Below are positions 54,810 through 64,000 of a DNA stretch of 64,000 nucleotides, piece after piece; the first letter of the stretch is position 1, and each line of letters starts with the position of its first letter. Both the position numbers and the translations under genes were made by a program. The DNA is from JADLBR01 sp964651705 (GTDB taxonomy: Bacteria > Verrucomicrobiota > Verrucomicrobiia > JADLBR01). The notes beneath the pieces were generated by a model. The model made no database searches. It saw nothing but the letters and a program-made list of their open reading frames with translations, and was not told the DNA's origin. The stretch is from NCBI GenBank assembly GCA_964651705.1, contig CAZYWZ010000006.1, positions 36,976 through 100,975 on the forward strand. Direction: 5' to 3'.

Positions 54810-55652
54810 CTAGACAAACTCCAGATGCCGGACGGCAGCCACGAGGCCGGCCTTTGCCCCACGCGCAAGAAATTCTGCCACGGCCCGGCGACCCCGCTCA
54901 CCGTAATCCAGCGTCAGCTCGTTGACGTACATGCCGACGAATTTCCCCAGGGCCTCCCCCTCGAGCCCGCGACCCAAAGCCTGGGCGTGTGCCAGGCCCT
55001 CGGTACGGTGCTCTAGGCCGAAGCGGATGCTCTCCCTCAGGATGGCCGATACCTGCCGGATCACATCGGGCCCAAGGTCCCGCCGGATCGCATTCCCCCC
55101 GAGTGGCAGCGGCAGGCCACCGGTCTCACCGTGCCACCACTTGCCCAGATCCACGCTGAGCTCGAAGCCCTCGCCCCCATAGGTCAGTTGCCCCTCGTGG
55201 ATGATCAGACCGGCATCGGCCTTGCCGTCGCGGACATACGCGAAGATCTCGTCAAAAGGAACCACCGCGTAGTCAAAGGCCTCGCCACCCTTCCCGCCCA
55301 GATAGAGCTGGAGCGCCAGAAATGCGCTCGTCAGCTCGCCCGGCACCGCGATCTTGACCCCGAGCAACTCCTCCCGGCCGAACCCACGGCGCCCGATCAC
55401 GATCGGGCCATAGTTGTCTCCCATGCTCGCCCCGCTGCCGAGCAACGCGTAGCGATCCGCGAGGTACGGGTACGCGTGGATGGACACCGCCGTCACGTCG
55501 AGTTCCCCGCGAAGCGCCCTCTCGTTCAGGGTCTGGATGTCCTGCAGGATATGCTCAAACTCGAATGGACCGGAATCCACCAGCCCCTTCGCCAGGGCAT
55601 AAAACATGAACGCGTCATCCGCGTCCGGCGAATGTGCCAAGGTCAGTCTCAT
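54810..55652 (-). CDS. MqnD-like 1,4-dihydroxy-6-naphthoate synthase (futalosine pathway)
   Basis: 280 aa, typical of the MqnA/MqnD fold. It opens LTLAHSPDADDAFMFYALAK, has the substrate-cleft phrase VTAVSIHAYPYLADRYALL, then SMGDNYGPIVIGR and DAGLIIHEGQLTYGGEG, which match MqnD more than MqnA. It would convert cyclic dehypoxanthinylfutalosine to dihydroxynaphthoate for menaquinone. The opening SPDADD variant is seen in a branch of the family whose members are not all tested, so the assignment is likely but not secure. No other mqn gene is near. Confidence 0.8.
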   Translation of the reverse strand: MRLTLAHSPDADDAFMFYALAKGLVDSGPFEFEHILQDIQTLNERALRGELDVTAVSIHAYPYLADRYALLGSGASMGDNYGPIVIGRRGFGREELLGVKIAVPGELTSAFLALQLYLGGKGGEAFDYAVVPFDEIFAYVRDGKADAGLIIHEGQLTYGGEGFELSVDLGKWWHGETGGLPLPLGGNAIRRDLGPDVIRQVSAILRESIRFGLEHRTEGLAHAQALGRGLEGEALGKFVGMYVNELTLDYGERGRRAVAEFLARGAKAGLVAAVRHLEFV

Positions 55653-55737
55653 CGGCGCACCCTAGCAGCCGTCCCCCTTTTGGAAAGCACGCTAAAAAAT
55701 CTTGCATTCCCTGCTCGCGTGGCAGACTGGGCCGATC

Positions 55738-56826
55738 GTGCGACACGGCAGGCAACGTTATATGACGCTCGGGGCGCTGGCGGCCCTCCTGTTGCCCCTC
55801 GCCCACCCACCCGGCGCCGAGGCCGCCCTGAACGATTCCCTCAAGCCCGATTTCGCCAGCAAGCGAACCTCGAAATGGCTCCGCGCCCGCTCCAGCAGCC
55901 GCGAGGCGCGCATCGCTCGCATTCAGCAGAAGAAGGAGGGTCACATCCCGCAGCCAATCACCCTCGCGCCCCCCATCGAGGGACAGATCCTGACCGGCAG
56001 CTTCGGCGTCGGCGTCACCAACCTCGAGGTCTTCTTGGTTCGTCCCCTTAACCCAGAGACGAAGCAACGCCTCGATCGCGGCGCCAAAATCTTCGCCTCC
56101 CTCCGCACCAAGCCGGGCCTCGACATCTCCAAGCCCGTCGTCGCCCCAGCCAATGCCGCCATCCTCCAAAAGGCGCTCGCCGAACTCCGATCCGGCGTGC
56201 CGAAACCGGCGAACCAGGACATGCAGATCGCACAGGTCGGTGCCGTCAAGCTCGCCCCGAGCCCTGCCCTGGCCAACAAGTATACCCAGCACTTCCAGTC
56301 CATCGAGCCCGCCCTCATCCGCAGGGACCTGCGCACCATCGACGACCTCCTCCGCGAGGACATGATGGAGCAGGAGAAGATCCTCGGCATCGGTTACCTC
56401 GGCAGCCTCCAGGAGATCGATTTCTTCGGGCTCGTCCGCGAGGGCGGCGGTCCCGACATCGCCCAGGCACGCAAGATCGCCCAGGCCGCCGTCGATCAGC
56501 TCTGGCTCACCGAACTCTGCGAATTCGTCGCCAAGGCCGACGCCACCGCGGCACAGGTCCCGCTGAAGAATGGCACCAACCTCTCGCCCGAGGAGGAATG
56601 GAACGCCTTCTATCTCTCCGATTTCAACGACCTCGATTTCGAGATACAGCTCCGCGTGCTCGACACCACGACCCCCGGCCCCAAGGGAGAGTTTCGCCTC
56701 TGGGGCGAGGGCGACATCGTCGTCGGCGTCAGGGCGTATCAGGAACTCGTCTACATCCCGGAGGGCATCAGCAATGGCGCGCCGATCCGGGTGACCCGAA
56801 TCAGTAACGGCAAGGAGAAAAAATGA
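55738..56826 (+). CDS. Secreted hypothetical protein
   Basis: 362 aa from GTG 55738; ATG at 55762 and TTG at 55702 are alternatives and none has a good Shine-Dalgarno. The signal peptide is MTLGALAALLLPLAHPPGAEA. The mature protein begins with a basic region, and the C-terminal third is acidic and beta-rich (EEEWNAFYLSDFNDLDFEIQ, GEGDIVVGVRAYQELVYIPE). I recognise no family. The stop overlaps the next start as ATGA, so both secreted proteins are made together. Confidence 0.75.
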   Translation: MRHGRQRYMTLGALAALLLPLAHPPGAEAALNDSLKPDFASKRTSKWLRARSSSREARIARIQQKKEGHIPQPITLAPPIEGQILTGSFGVGVTNLEVFLVRPLNPETKQRLDRGAKIFASLRTKPGLDISKPVVAPANAAILQKALAELRSGVPKPANQDMQIAQVGAVKLAPSPALANKYTQHFQSIEPALIRRDLRTIDDLLREDMMEQEKILGIGYLGSLQEIDFFGLVREGGGPDIAQARKIAQAAVDQLWLTELCEFVAKADATAAQVPLKNGTNLSPEEEWNAFYLSDFNDLDFEIQLRVLDTTTPGPKGEFRLWGEGDIVVGVRAYQELVYIPEGISNGAPIRVTRISNGKEKK

Positions 56827-57461
56827 CACCCCGACACCTCATCGCCCTGATGGTCTCGCTGGCCATCGTCGCCCCACAGGCAACGCACGCCCGCATCGGC
56901 GAACGCCGCACCGACATCGAGCGGCGCCTCATGGATAAGAAGACGGCGATGCCCTACCCCGCCACGAGGGCCGAGGGCAAACTTACCGACAAGACCGTCC
57001 CCTACCGCCACCTCGGCCTCGCCGAGGTCTTCCCCCCGGGATGCCAGCATGTGTTCTATTTCAAAAACGTGCTCGACGAGAAGGTAACCCCCGAGCAGAT
57101 CGAGAAACTCCCCGCCGACAAGGCCCACCAGCGCGAGACGTACCCCGATGGCTGGGACATGCACGTCGCCTTCCTGCGCGATGTCTCCGTCATGGAGTGC
57201 TACCGCCTCAATCACGAGCGCCTGAACGAATTCCAGATCAACGGCCTGCTCGAGCTCAACAAGGGCACCTCAAAATGGAAGGAGTTGCTCGATACCGACG
57301 AGGCCCAGCCCTCCGTCTTCGGATACGACTACGTCACCGAGGATGGCAAACTCCGCGCCAAACTCTACAGCAACATGCTCATCATCTTTACCGCCGAACT
57401 CGACAGCACGATGATGAAGACCGTCGAGGGCAAAGTCTCCGAGCAGCTCCAGGGCTTCTGA
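56823..57461 (+). CDS. Secreted hypothetical protein, coupled to the preceding gene
   Basis: 212 aa with a signal peptide (LIALMVSLAIVAPQATHA). After cleavage it begins RIGERRTDIERRLMDK, a phrase resembling uncharacterised secreted proteins that I remember from Verrucomicrobia (unverified). The rest is mixed alpha-beta with HVFYFKNVLDEKVTPEQIEK and ends in TMMKTVEGKVSEQLQGF. There is one Cys pair candidate. The start overlaps the upstream stop as ATGA. Function is unknown. Confidence 0.75.
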   Translation: MTPRHLIALMVSLAIVAPQATHARIGERRTDIERRLMDKKTAMPYPATRAEGKLTDKTVPYRHLGLAEVFPPGCQHVFYFKNVLDEKVTPEQIEKLPADKAHQRETYPDGWDMHVAFLRDVSVMECYRLNHERLNEFQINGLLELNKGTSKWKELLDTDEAQPSVFGYDYVTEDGKLRAKLYSNMLIIFTAELDSTMMKTVEGKVSEQLQGF

Positions 57462-57489
57462 AATGGTTGGTTGTGAACTCGGCGGTAGC

Positions 57490-57600
57490 CGCCGAGAGCC
57501 CGCGCGCCCGCGTGGCGGGTGAGGAGGCGTCCCCTTTTTTGGACTGCGGTGGCAGAGCGCAGCGGCGACACCGCTTTGGCTTCCGGCGGAGCCGACGCCC
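57490..57600. repeat. TTTGGACTGC-family repeat
   Basis: GTAGCCGCCGAGAGCCC, GTGGCGGGTGAGGAGGCG and TTTTGGACTGCGGTGGCAG follow in order. The same order is found at 59888-59960. The right end carries CGGCGACACCGCTTTGG. Only the left half of the long inverted repeat at 59943-60064 is present. It stands between the secreted pair and the TPP riboswitch. Confidence 0.75.
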
Positions 57601-57683
57601 GCACTCCGGGCAACGCGAGGATCTGGGATGGCCGTCCCGCCTTGACGCCCCCCCCATTCGGCACCATTGTTCCCGCAGGCTCA

Positions 57684-57767
57684 TAGGGGAGGCCGCGGGG
57701 CCTGAGAGGTCCGCCAATCCGGCGGGCGACCCTTCGAACCTGAACCGGGTCATGCCGGCGTAGGAAA
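57684..57767 (+). promoter_or_regulatory. TPP riboswitch (THI element)
   Basis: The conserved core is present: AGGGGAGGCCGC, CTGAGAGG, a variable stem CCGCCAATCCGGCGG, GACCCTTCGAACCTGA and CCGGGTCATGCCGGCGTAGG. It binds thiamine pyrophosphate and lowers expression. The final GTAGGA lies directly before an ATG at 57768, so the element probably masks that ribosome binding site. thiC is downstream, the expected target. Confidence 0.95.
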
Positions 57768-57851
57768 ATGAGTGCGAAGCAGATCTTGCTGGGGCGGCAA
57801 TCGTCGCGAAGCCCTAGTGCGCTCACTCCAACCGCGCCGCGCACCCGATGA
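57768..57851 (+). CDS. Possible 27-codon leader ORF between TPP riboswitch and thiC
   Basis: An ATG follows the riboswitch's own GTAGGA at normal spacing and opens 27 codons (MSAKQILLGRQSSRS and so on) ending in TGA at 57849-57851. thiC starts 22 bases later in another frame. It could be a coupling leader peptide, or an accident. There is no homology I know. Confidence 0.35.
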   Translation: MSAKQILLGRQSSRSPSALTPTAPRTR

Positions 57852-57873
57852 CGCGATAGGAGACGGAAGCACC

Positions 57874-59844
<1,971 letters not shown>

Positions 59845-59887
59845 CCACGCAGATATTTCTTCAAATCGCGGCACTTGCGAATTCGGG

Positions 59888-60090
59888 GGTAGCCACCGGG
59901 AGCCTGCCCGCCCCCGTGGCGGGCGAGGAGGCGGCCCTATTTTGGACTGCGGCGTGGCAGCGCCGCTTTGGATTGCCCCGAACGGCCCGGCGTGCTCCCG
60001 CTGCCAGACTCTCCAACAGGACCCCACGCGCCCATCCAAAGCGGCGCTGCCACGCCGCAGTCCACATTGGCCCTCCGATTGATCCGAAAT
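59888..60090. repeat. TTTGGACTGC-family composite with 31-bp perfect inverted repeat
   Basis: It begins GGTAGCCACCGGGAGC and GTGGCGGGCGAGGAGGCGG, then has two identical opposed arms: TGGACTGCGGCGTGGCAGC ... at 59943-59973 and its exact complement at 60034-60064, separated by 60 bp. It ends TTTCCCCATGAATGAC, related to TTTCCCCACGAATGAC near 41493. The hairpin may terminate or shield the thiC message. No gene is supported in 59845-60227. Confidence 0.85.
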
Positions 60091-60227
60091 TTCCCCATGA
60101 ATGACAAGGCGCGAGCCGCAGCGAGCCGCGCGACGGACCATCCACGGTGCGTCTGCCAACCCCACTCCCGGCTTGCTAGCCGCCGCCCAAACGGGCAATG
60201 ATACCGTTTAATCAAGGAGGTCCGGAG

Positions 60228-61163
60228 ATGGCCGAGGTTCGTTTCAGTTGCCCGGAATGCGGCAAGGCGCTCAAATGCAGCGCGAAATTCATCGGTTCGC
60301 CCGTCAAGTGCCCGGAGTGCAACGCGCGGGTGATCGTGCCCGAGCCACCGGGCACCGCAAAGCCGCCCGAGGACGAGCCCGCCCCAGGGCAGAAGCCCGC
60401 CGCCGAGGAAAGCCCGCCCGAGCCCGAGTCCCAACCCGGCGAGGGAGCCGAAGACGAGGGCGCCGAAGAGTCGCGCGGAAAGCCCGAGGCCCTGGAGGAA
60501 GAGCCCACCGAAGAGGGCGCGGAGCCCCACGACGAGGAGGACGAGGCCATCGCACAGTACCTCGAGGACGGCCAGCCGGCCGCGGCCGTCCACAAGACCC
60601 TGGAGCGCATCGCCGACCTCCTCAAAGAGGGGGAATCTGTCGAGTACATCGCGGTACAACACAATCCCATCAACCCGCTCGATAACATCGATCCGGGATC
60701 CGTCGTCATCACGCCCCGCCGCCTGATTGTCTGCCGCCCGAAGCTGCTCGGCCGGATGGAATTTCGCCCCTATCCCTGGTACGAGATCACCAACCTGCGA
60801 CTCTCCGAGCGCATCGGGGGCGCCACGATCGGCTTCCGCACCGCCGGTGGCGAGAATGTCGCCATCGACCTCATCCCCAAGAAACAGGGCCACCACCTTT
60901 ACGCCGCGGCGCAGGCCTGCCACGAGATCGTGCGGGAGGAGCGTCGCCGGATGAACATGGAGCAGTCCCGCGCGCGCCTGGCCGCGCACCAGGCGATGGC
61001 CGCCCCTCAGATCCCGCCCCAGTCGCCGCCTCCCCCCCCACCCCAGCCCATGAAGGGCGACCCCTTCGAGCGCCTCAAGAAATTGAAGGAGATGCTCGAA
61101 CTCGGCCTCATCAACGAGCAGGACTACGAGAGCAAAAAGCAAGAACTGCTCGGGGAGCTCTGA
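60228..61163 (+). CDS. Zinc-ribbon / acidic linker / PH-like / SHOCT protein
   Basis: 311 aa with a very good Shine-Dalgarno AAGGAGG eight bases before the ATG. An N-terminal zinc ribbon has CPEC at 8-11 and CPEC at 28-31. A Glu/Pro-rich disordered acidic linker follows (about 35-110). A bacterial PH-like domain (about 140-245: SVVITPRRLIVCRPKLLGRM then YPWYEITNLRLSERIGG) follows a short helix. A Pro-rich linker and a SHOCT tail (DPFERLKKLKEMLELGLINE) end it. It has no membrane segment. The combination suggests a cytoplasmic adaptor or regulator; the partner is unknown. Confidence 0.85.
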   Translation: MAEVRFSCPECGKALKCSAKFIGSPVKCPECNARVIVPEPPGTAKPPEDEPAPGQKPAAEESPPEPESQPGEGAEDEGAEESRGKPEALEEEPTEEGAEPHDEEDEAIAQYLEDGQPAAAVHKTLERIADLLKEGESVEYIAVQHNPINPLDNIDPGSVVITPRRLIVCRPKLLGRMEFRPYPWYEITNLRLSERIGGATIGFRTAGGENVAIDLIPKKQGHHLYAAAQACHEIVREERRRMNMEQSRARLAAHQAMAAPQIPPQSPPPPPPQPMKGDPFERLKKLKEMLELGLINEQDYESKKQELLGEL

Positions 61164-61228
61164 GCCGGTTGCCGCCCGGCTACTTTAAAACTTCCCCTGC
61201 CCACCCGCGTCCCTGCTCGAGGTCCCCA

Positions 61229-61492
61229 TTTTCGAGTCAGACCTCATGCCCCGCAGGCGGGGCACCAACGTGCGTGAAAATGTAGCCCCTCCGGTCACGG
61301 AGGGGCCGCGCGGTGGGGGTCCACGGCCTCACGGCCGTGGCTACGTCTGGAAGTTTCGAGCTAGATCCCGTGCCCCGCACGCGGGGCACCACCGGGGGTG
61401 AAAATCGTAGGCTGCGCCTTGGCGCACGCTGCCGAATCCACCGTCCGCGCGCGCCAAGGCGCAGCCTACATCGCGACCCAATTTTCGAGTCA
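61229..61492. repeat. GTAG-cassette repeat array H (two cassettes, best preserved)
   Basis: TTTTCGAGTCAG at 61229 starts the linker with ATGCCCCGCAGGCGGGGC and GTGAAAAT, leading to cassette 1 at 61282-61344. The next linker, GTTTCGAGCTAGATCCC with GCCCCGCACGCGGGGC and GTGAAAATC, leads to cassette 2 at 61407-61469 (GTAGGCTGCGCCTTGGCG ... GCAGCCTAC). The final ATTTTCGAGTCA at 61481-61492 contains the cutA stop codon on the minus strand. The gap from 61164 holds nothing else. Confidence 0.88.
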
Positions 61493-61831
61493 GCCCGCAG
61501 CCTCATCAACCGACTCCCGCACCCAAGCCAGATATTTCGCCAACCCCCCCACCACCGGCACTGCCAAGATCTCCGGGCACTCGTACGGATGGGCCTTCTG
61601 CACCGCCGCCTTGAGCGCCGCGATGCGGCCGGCGACCGTCTTTGCGATCAGGAGGCATTCCGCGGAGCTTTCGATCCGCCCCTCCCACCAGTAATGGCTC
61701 TCGATGCCCGGGATGATGCTCGCGCACGCCACCAGCCGCGCCTCCAATAGCGCCCGCGCCAGACGGGCCGCGGTCCCCTGGTCCGGAACCGTGATGAGCA
61801 CCACCCGGAAATCCGCCGCCTCGTCGTCCAT
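61490..61831 (-). CDS. cutA: CutA divalent-cation tolerance protein
   Basis: 113 aa, the usual CutA size. The family phrases VLITVPDQGTAARLARALLE, LVACASIIPGIESHYWWEG, ECLLIAKTV and HPYECPEILAVPV are all present. It forms a ferredoxin-like trimer that binds copper or other metals through the Cys/His of VACASI and HPYE; physiological role uncertain across bacteria. The TGA stop is part of repeat array H. Confidence 0.95.
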   Translation of the reverse strand: MDDEAADFRVVLITVPDQGTAARLARALLEARLVACASIIPGIESHYWWEGRIESSAECLLIAKTVAGRIAALKAAVQKAHPYECPEILAVPVVGGLAKYLAWVRESVDEAAG

Positions 61832-61917
61832 CCGACCAGCTTACCGGCATTTGCCCCGACGGCAATCGTCCCATCGCGCGGCTTGCAAGTTCCCCCGCGC
61901 CCACAGACACTCCAGCC

Positions 61918-63159
61918 GTGCCCAAACTCTGGCACAGCGGGGTCATCCTGACGGCGGCCGGCTTCCTCGCCGGTCTCGTCAACTACGCCTTCCAGGGCGT
62001 CATCGGGCGACAGCTGCCCCTCGACGAATACGGCCTGGTCAACGGCACCCTGGGCTTCGTCGGGATGTTCGGGCTCCCCCTTGCCGCCATCCGCCAGGCC
62101 GTCATCCATCATATCGCCCACTTCCGGGCGATCGGCGACGACGCCCGCGTCCGCGGCCTCGTCCGCGGCAGCCAGCGCCTCCTCCTCCGCCTCACTCTCC
62201 TCGGTTGCGCCCTCGCCATCGTCCTCGTCCTACCCCTCGGAAAGTTCTTCAACTTGCCACGAAACACCCTCGTGATCGCCGCGCTCATCGTCGTCTTCGC
62301 CAACCTCTGGGTCGAGTTTGGCAACGCGGTCTGCACGGGGATGGGCTGGTTCCGCACGCTAGCGGCCATCGGCCTCGCGGGCGCATGCCTGCGTCTCGGT
62401 GCGGGATGGATCGGCACCCGCACATGGGATGCCGCCGAGCCCGCCGTCTTCGCCGGCGCCATGGCCCTGCTCGCCTTCGTCCCCCTCCTGTTCTGGCGGC
62501 GGCAAATCGCCCCGCCCGAGTGCCAGCCCATCCCTCCGCGGGGCAAGGAGCTCGCCGCCTACGCCCTCGCCGCAGGCGCTTTCGTCCTGGGCCAATACGC
62601 ATTCCTCCAGGGAGACCTCTTGGTCGCCCAGCGCCATATCGCGGGAGATGACCTCGGTCGCTACACCGGGGCCGGCCAGCTCGGACGCGCGCTCGTCTTC
62701 TTCGCCACGCCATTCCTTATGGTCCTGTTCCAGTCCCGCTCGGGGCATCGCCACCGCGAGGCACTGCGCGACCAGCTCGGCCTCCTTCTCCTCTACGCCG
62801 CCGCCCTCGCCGCCGGCGCCCTCGGCATCACCCTGCTCCGCGGCCCCCTCGCCGGCCTCATCTTCGGCCGCGCCGACACCGGCGCCGAAGACCTCGTGGC
62901 GCGTTTCACCGCCACCATGGTCGCCGTCGGGCTCCTCCAGGCCATCGGCACATGGGCCCTCGCCAGCCGCTGGTTCAAACTCACTTTCCTCTTCGGCGGC
63001 CTCGGGATCGCCTATTGGCTCACCCTCCTCGCTGCCGGACGCACCCCCGCCGCCCTCCTCTCCTCCATGCTGCTGGCCTCGTACACCGCCGCCGCCGTCC
63101 TCTCGGTCGCCTGGCTCTGCACCACCAGAAAACCCCACCCCACCACCCCACCCCCCTGA
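61918..63159 (+). CDS. Polysaccharide flippase-like membrane protein (MOP superfamily)
   Basis: 413 aa from a GTG. About 12 hydrophobic segments are readable, beginning with SGVILTAAGFLAGLVNYAFQ and the phrase GRQLPLDEYGLVNGTLGFVG, which resembles the first helices of Wzx/MATE-type exporters. It would move a lipid-linked saccharide across the inner membrane. It is followed 52 bp later by a glycosyltransferase family 2 gene, which supports an envelope-glycan role. Substrate unknown. Confidence 0.82.
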   Translation: MPKLWHSGVILTAAGFLAGLVNYAFQGVIGRQLPLDEYGLVNGTLGFVGMFGLPLAAIRQAVIHHIAHFRAIGDDARVRGLVRGSQRLLLRLTLLGCALAIVLVLPLGKFFNLPRNTLVIAALIVVFANLWVEFGNAVCTGMGWFRTLAAIGLAGACLRLGAGWIGTRTWDAAEPAVFAGAMALLAFVPLLFWRRQIAPPECQPIPPRGKELAAYALAAGAFVLGQYAFLQGDLLVAQRHIAGDDLGRYTGAGQLGRALVFFATPFLMVLFQSRSGHRHREALRDQLGLLLLYAAALAAGALGITLLRGPLAGLIFGRADTGAEDLVARFTATMVAVGLLQAIGTWALASRWFKLTFLFGGLGIAYWLTLLAAGRTPAALLSSMLLASYTAAAVLSVAWLCTTRKPHPTTPPP

Positions 63160-63211
63160 ATCGATTTTCCTCCACCCGCGACACGCCAGACGCTTCCATC
63201 ATCCTTGCGCC

Positions 63212-63916
63212 ATGTACTCGGTCATCATGCCGATATTCAATGAGGGGCACCACATCCGCGCCAATATCGCGCGGACCCTCACCGTCCTCCGCCCCATCGG
63301 GCCGCTCGAGCTCATCCCGGTCGATGACGGCAGCGCCGATAACTCCCGCGAGCAGCTCGACCAGGCCGCCCAAGAGTGGCCCGAGGTCCGCCCCGTGTTT
63401 CTCACTCACGCCGGAAAAGGAGAAGCCCTCCGCCAGGGCACCCGCGCCGCACGCGGCGAATGGGCCATCTTCCTCGATGCCGACCTGGAACTGCCCCCGG
63501 AACAGATCACCCTCTTTATCGCGCTCCAGCGCGCCCACGAGGCCGACGCCGTCATCGGCAGCAAGCTCCACCCAGATAGCACCGTCAGCTATCCCTTCCA
63601 CCGCCGCATCTACTGCCTCGGCTACTTCCTCCTCACCAAAACTCTGTTCGGCCTCCCCATCCGCGATACCCAGACCGGCCTCAAACTCGTCCGACGCGAC
63701 CTCCTCCTCCGCGCTCTCGAACAAACCCAGCTCAAAGGTTTCGCATTCGACCTCGAACTCCTCGTCCGCCTCGTCAGCCTAGGCGCCAAAATGACCGAGG
63801 CCCCCGTCGTCGTCCACCACCGCATGCACTTCAGCTCCGTCCGCTTCGCCGACATCCTCACCATCGCGCGAGATACCTGGCGCGTCTGGCGCAGCCTCCG
63901 CCAGCCGCAGGGCTGA
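63212..63916 (+). CDS. Glycosyltransferase family 2 (dolichyl-phosphate mannosyltransferase-like)
   Basis: 234 aa. It starts YSVIMPIFNEGHHIRANIAR and has the nucleotide-sugar motif PVDDGSADNS, GKGEALRQGTRAARGEW and the metal-binding IFLDADLELPPEQI. The acceptor-side phrase DTQTGLKLVRRDLL is typical of polyprenyl-phosphate sugar transferases such as DPM1 or ALG5. There is no membrane anchor. It probably loads a sugar onto undecaprenyl phosphate for use near the flippase encoded upstream. Confidence 0.92.
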   Translation: MYSVIMPIFNEGHHIRANIARTLTVLRPIGPLELIPVDDGSADNSREQLDQAAQEWPEVRPVFLTHAGKGEALRQGTRAARGEWAIFLDADLELPPEQITLFIALQRAHEADAVIGSKLHPDSTVSYPFHRRIYCLGYFLLTKTLFGLPIRDTQTGLKLVRRDLLLRALEQTQLKGFAFDLELLVRLVSLGAKMTEAPVVVHHRMHFSSVRFADILTIARDTWRVWRSLRQPQG

Positions 63917-63949
63917 CCTGAAACTTCCCCCGCGGTGGCATCTCACAGA

Positions 63950-63993
63950 GACGCCCTACAATTTTTGTAGGCCGCCTGTGCCAGGCGGCAGCG
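63950..63993. repeat. GTAG-headed palindrome at the window edge
   Basis: GCCCTACAATTTTTGTAGG joins a CTAC end to a new GTAG start. The new part, GTAGGCCGCCTGTGCCAGGCGGC at 63968 onward, is a palindrome with another arm sequence. The region is cut by the window end, so the full array is not seen. Confidence 0.6.
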
Positions 63994-64000
63994 GGAATGA

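Noticed and set aside
61229..61492. Repeat arrays as an integron with attC sites
   Set aside because: No integron integrase is seen, the cassettes hold no genes, and the attC core motif is absent. The cassette likeness is only structural.

Overview
The window is GC-rich bacterial DNA of about 64 kb from a diderm. It carries an LptF-type LPS-export permease, a heptosyltransferase-like GT9, squalene-hopene cyclase, an MqnD-type futalosine-menaquinone enzyme, a type II fatty acid synthesis cluster, two PEP-CTERM proteins, dockerin-ended beta-helix proteins and a XylR-type regulator (LacI-like sensor plus AraC helix-turn-helix). That mix is typical of the PVC group (Verrucomicrobiota, Kiritimatiellota, Lentisphaerota) or neighbours such as Sumerlaeota or Hydrogenedentota. 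No rRNA or phylogenetic marker here decides the phylum, so this is an inference.

Layout. 0-2.6 kb: a tyrosine recombinase and a probable cargo gene beside a tRNA-Leu(CAA), probably the end of an integrated element. 2.7-11.5 kb: a nuclease-like protein, an acetyl-CoA hydrolase/transferase-GNAT fusion, a potABCD polyamine ABC transporter and a translationally coupled GT9. 11.9-18.1 kb: a VOC protein, rpe, lptF, an ECF sigma/anti-sigma/secreted-protein triad and a large S41 C-terminal protease. 18.4-21.7 kb: fabD-fabG-acpP-fabF on the minus strand. 21.9-26.9 kb: a conserved hypothetical, lepA, lepB and a HEAT-repeat lipoprotein. 27.2-32.8 kb: a YejABEF-like peptide ABC transporter. 32.9-35.3 kb: a histidine kinase and a lone receiver. 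35.5-41.3 kb: shc divergent from metH. 41.6-53.2 kb: an extracellular locus (XylR regulator, two beta-helix/cohesin-like/dockerin proteins, two PEP-CTERM proteins, AraC regulator). 53.2-64 kb: inositol monophosphatase, SH3 lipoprotein, mqnD-like gene, two secreted unknowns, TPP riboswitch-thiC, a zinc-ribbon/PH-like/SHOCT protein, cutA, a flippase-like membrane protein and a GT2.

Many genes overlap by ATGA or GTGA, so translational coupling is common. Most longer gaps are filled by one modular repeat system. A constant linker containing TTTTCGAGTCAG and a GCCCCGC/GCGGGGC hairpin alternates with exchangeable palindromic cassettes that begin GTAG and end CTAC. Linker-cassette units stand singly or in tandem, in both orientations, and at several genes the repeat supplies the stop codon. 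A second composite family contains TTTGGACTGC(GG) and builds a 31-bp perfect inverted repeat after thiC. These repeats resemble REP/BIME elements (GTAG head plus palindrome), but no RAYT transposase gene is present in the window. I consider this cassette-like architecture the most unusual thing here. The beta-helix proteins that carry both a cohesin-like region and a dockerin come next.

Positions 1-144 show nothing I can support. All functional assignments come from reading motifs; no database search was possible.
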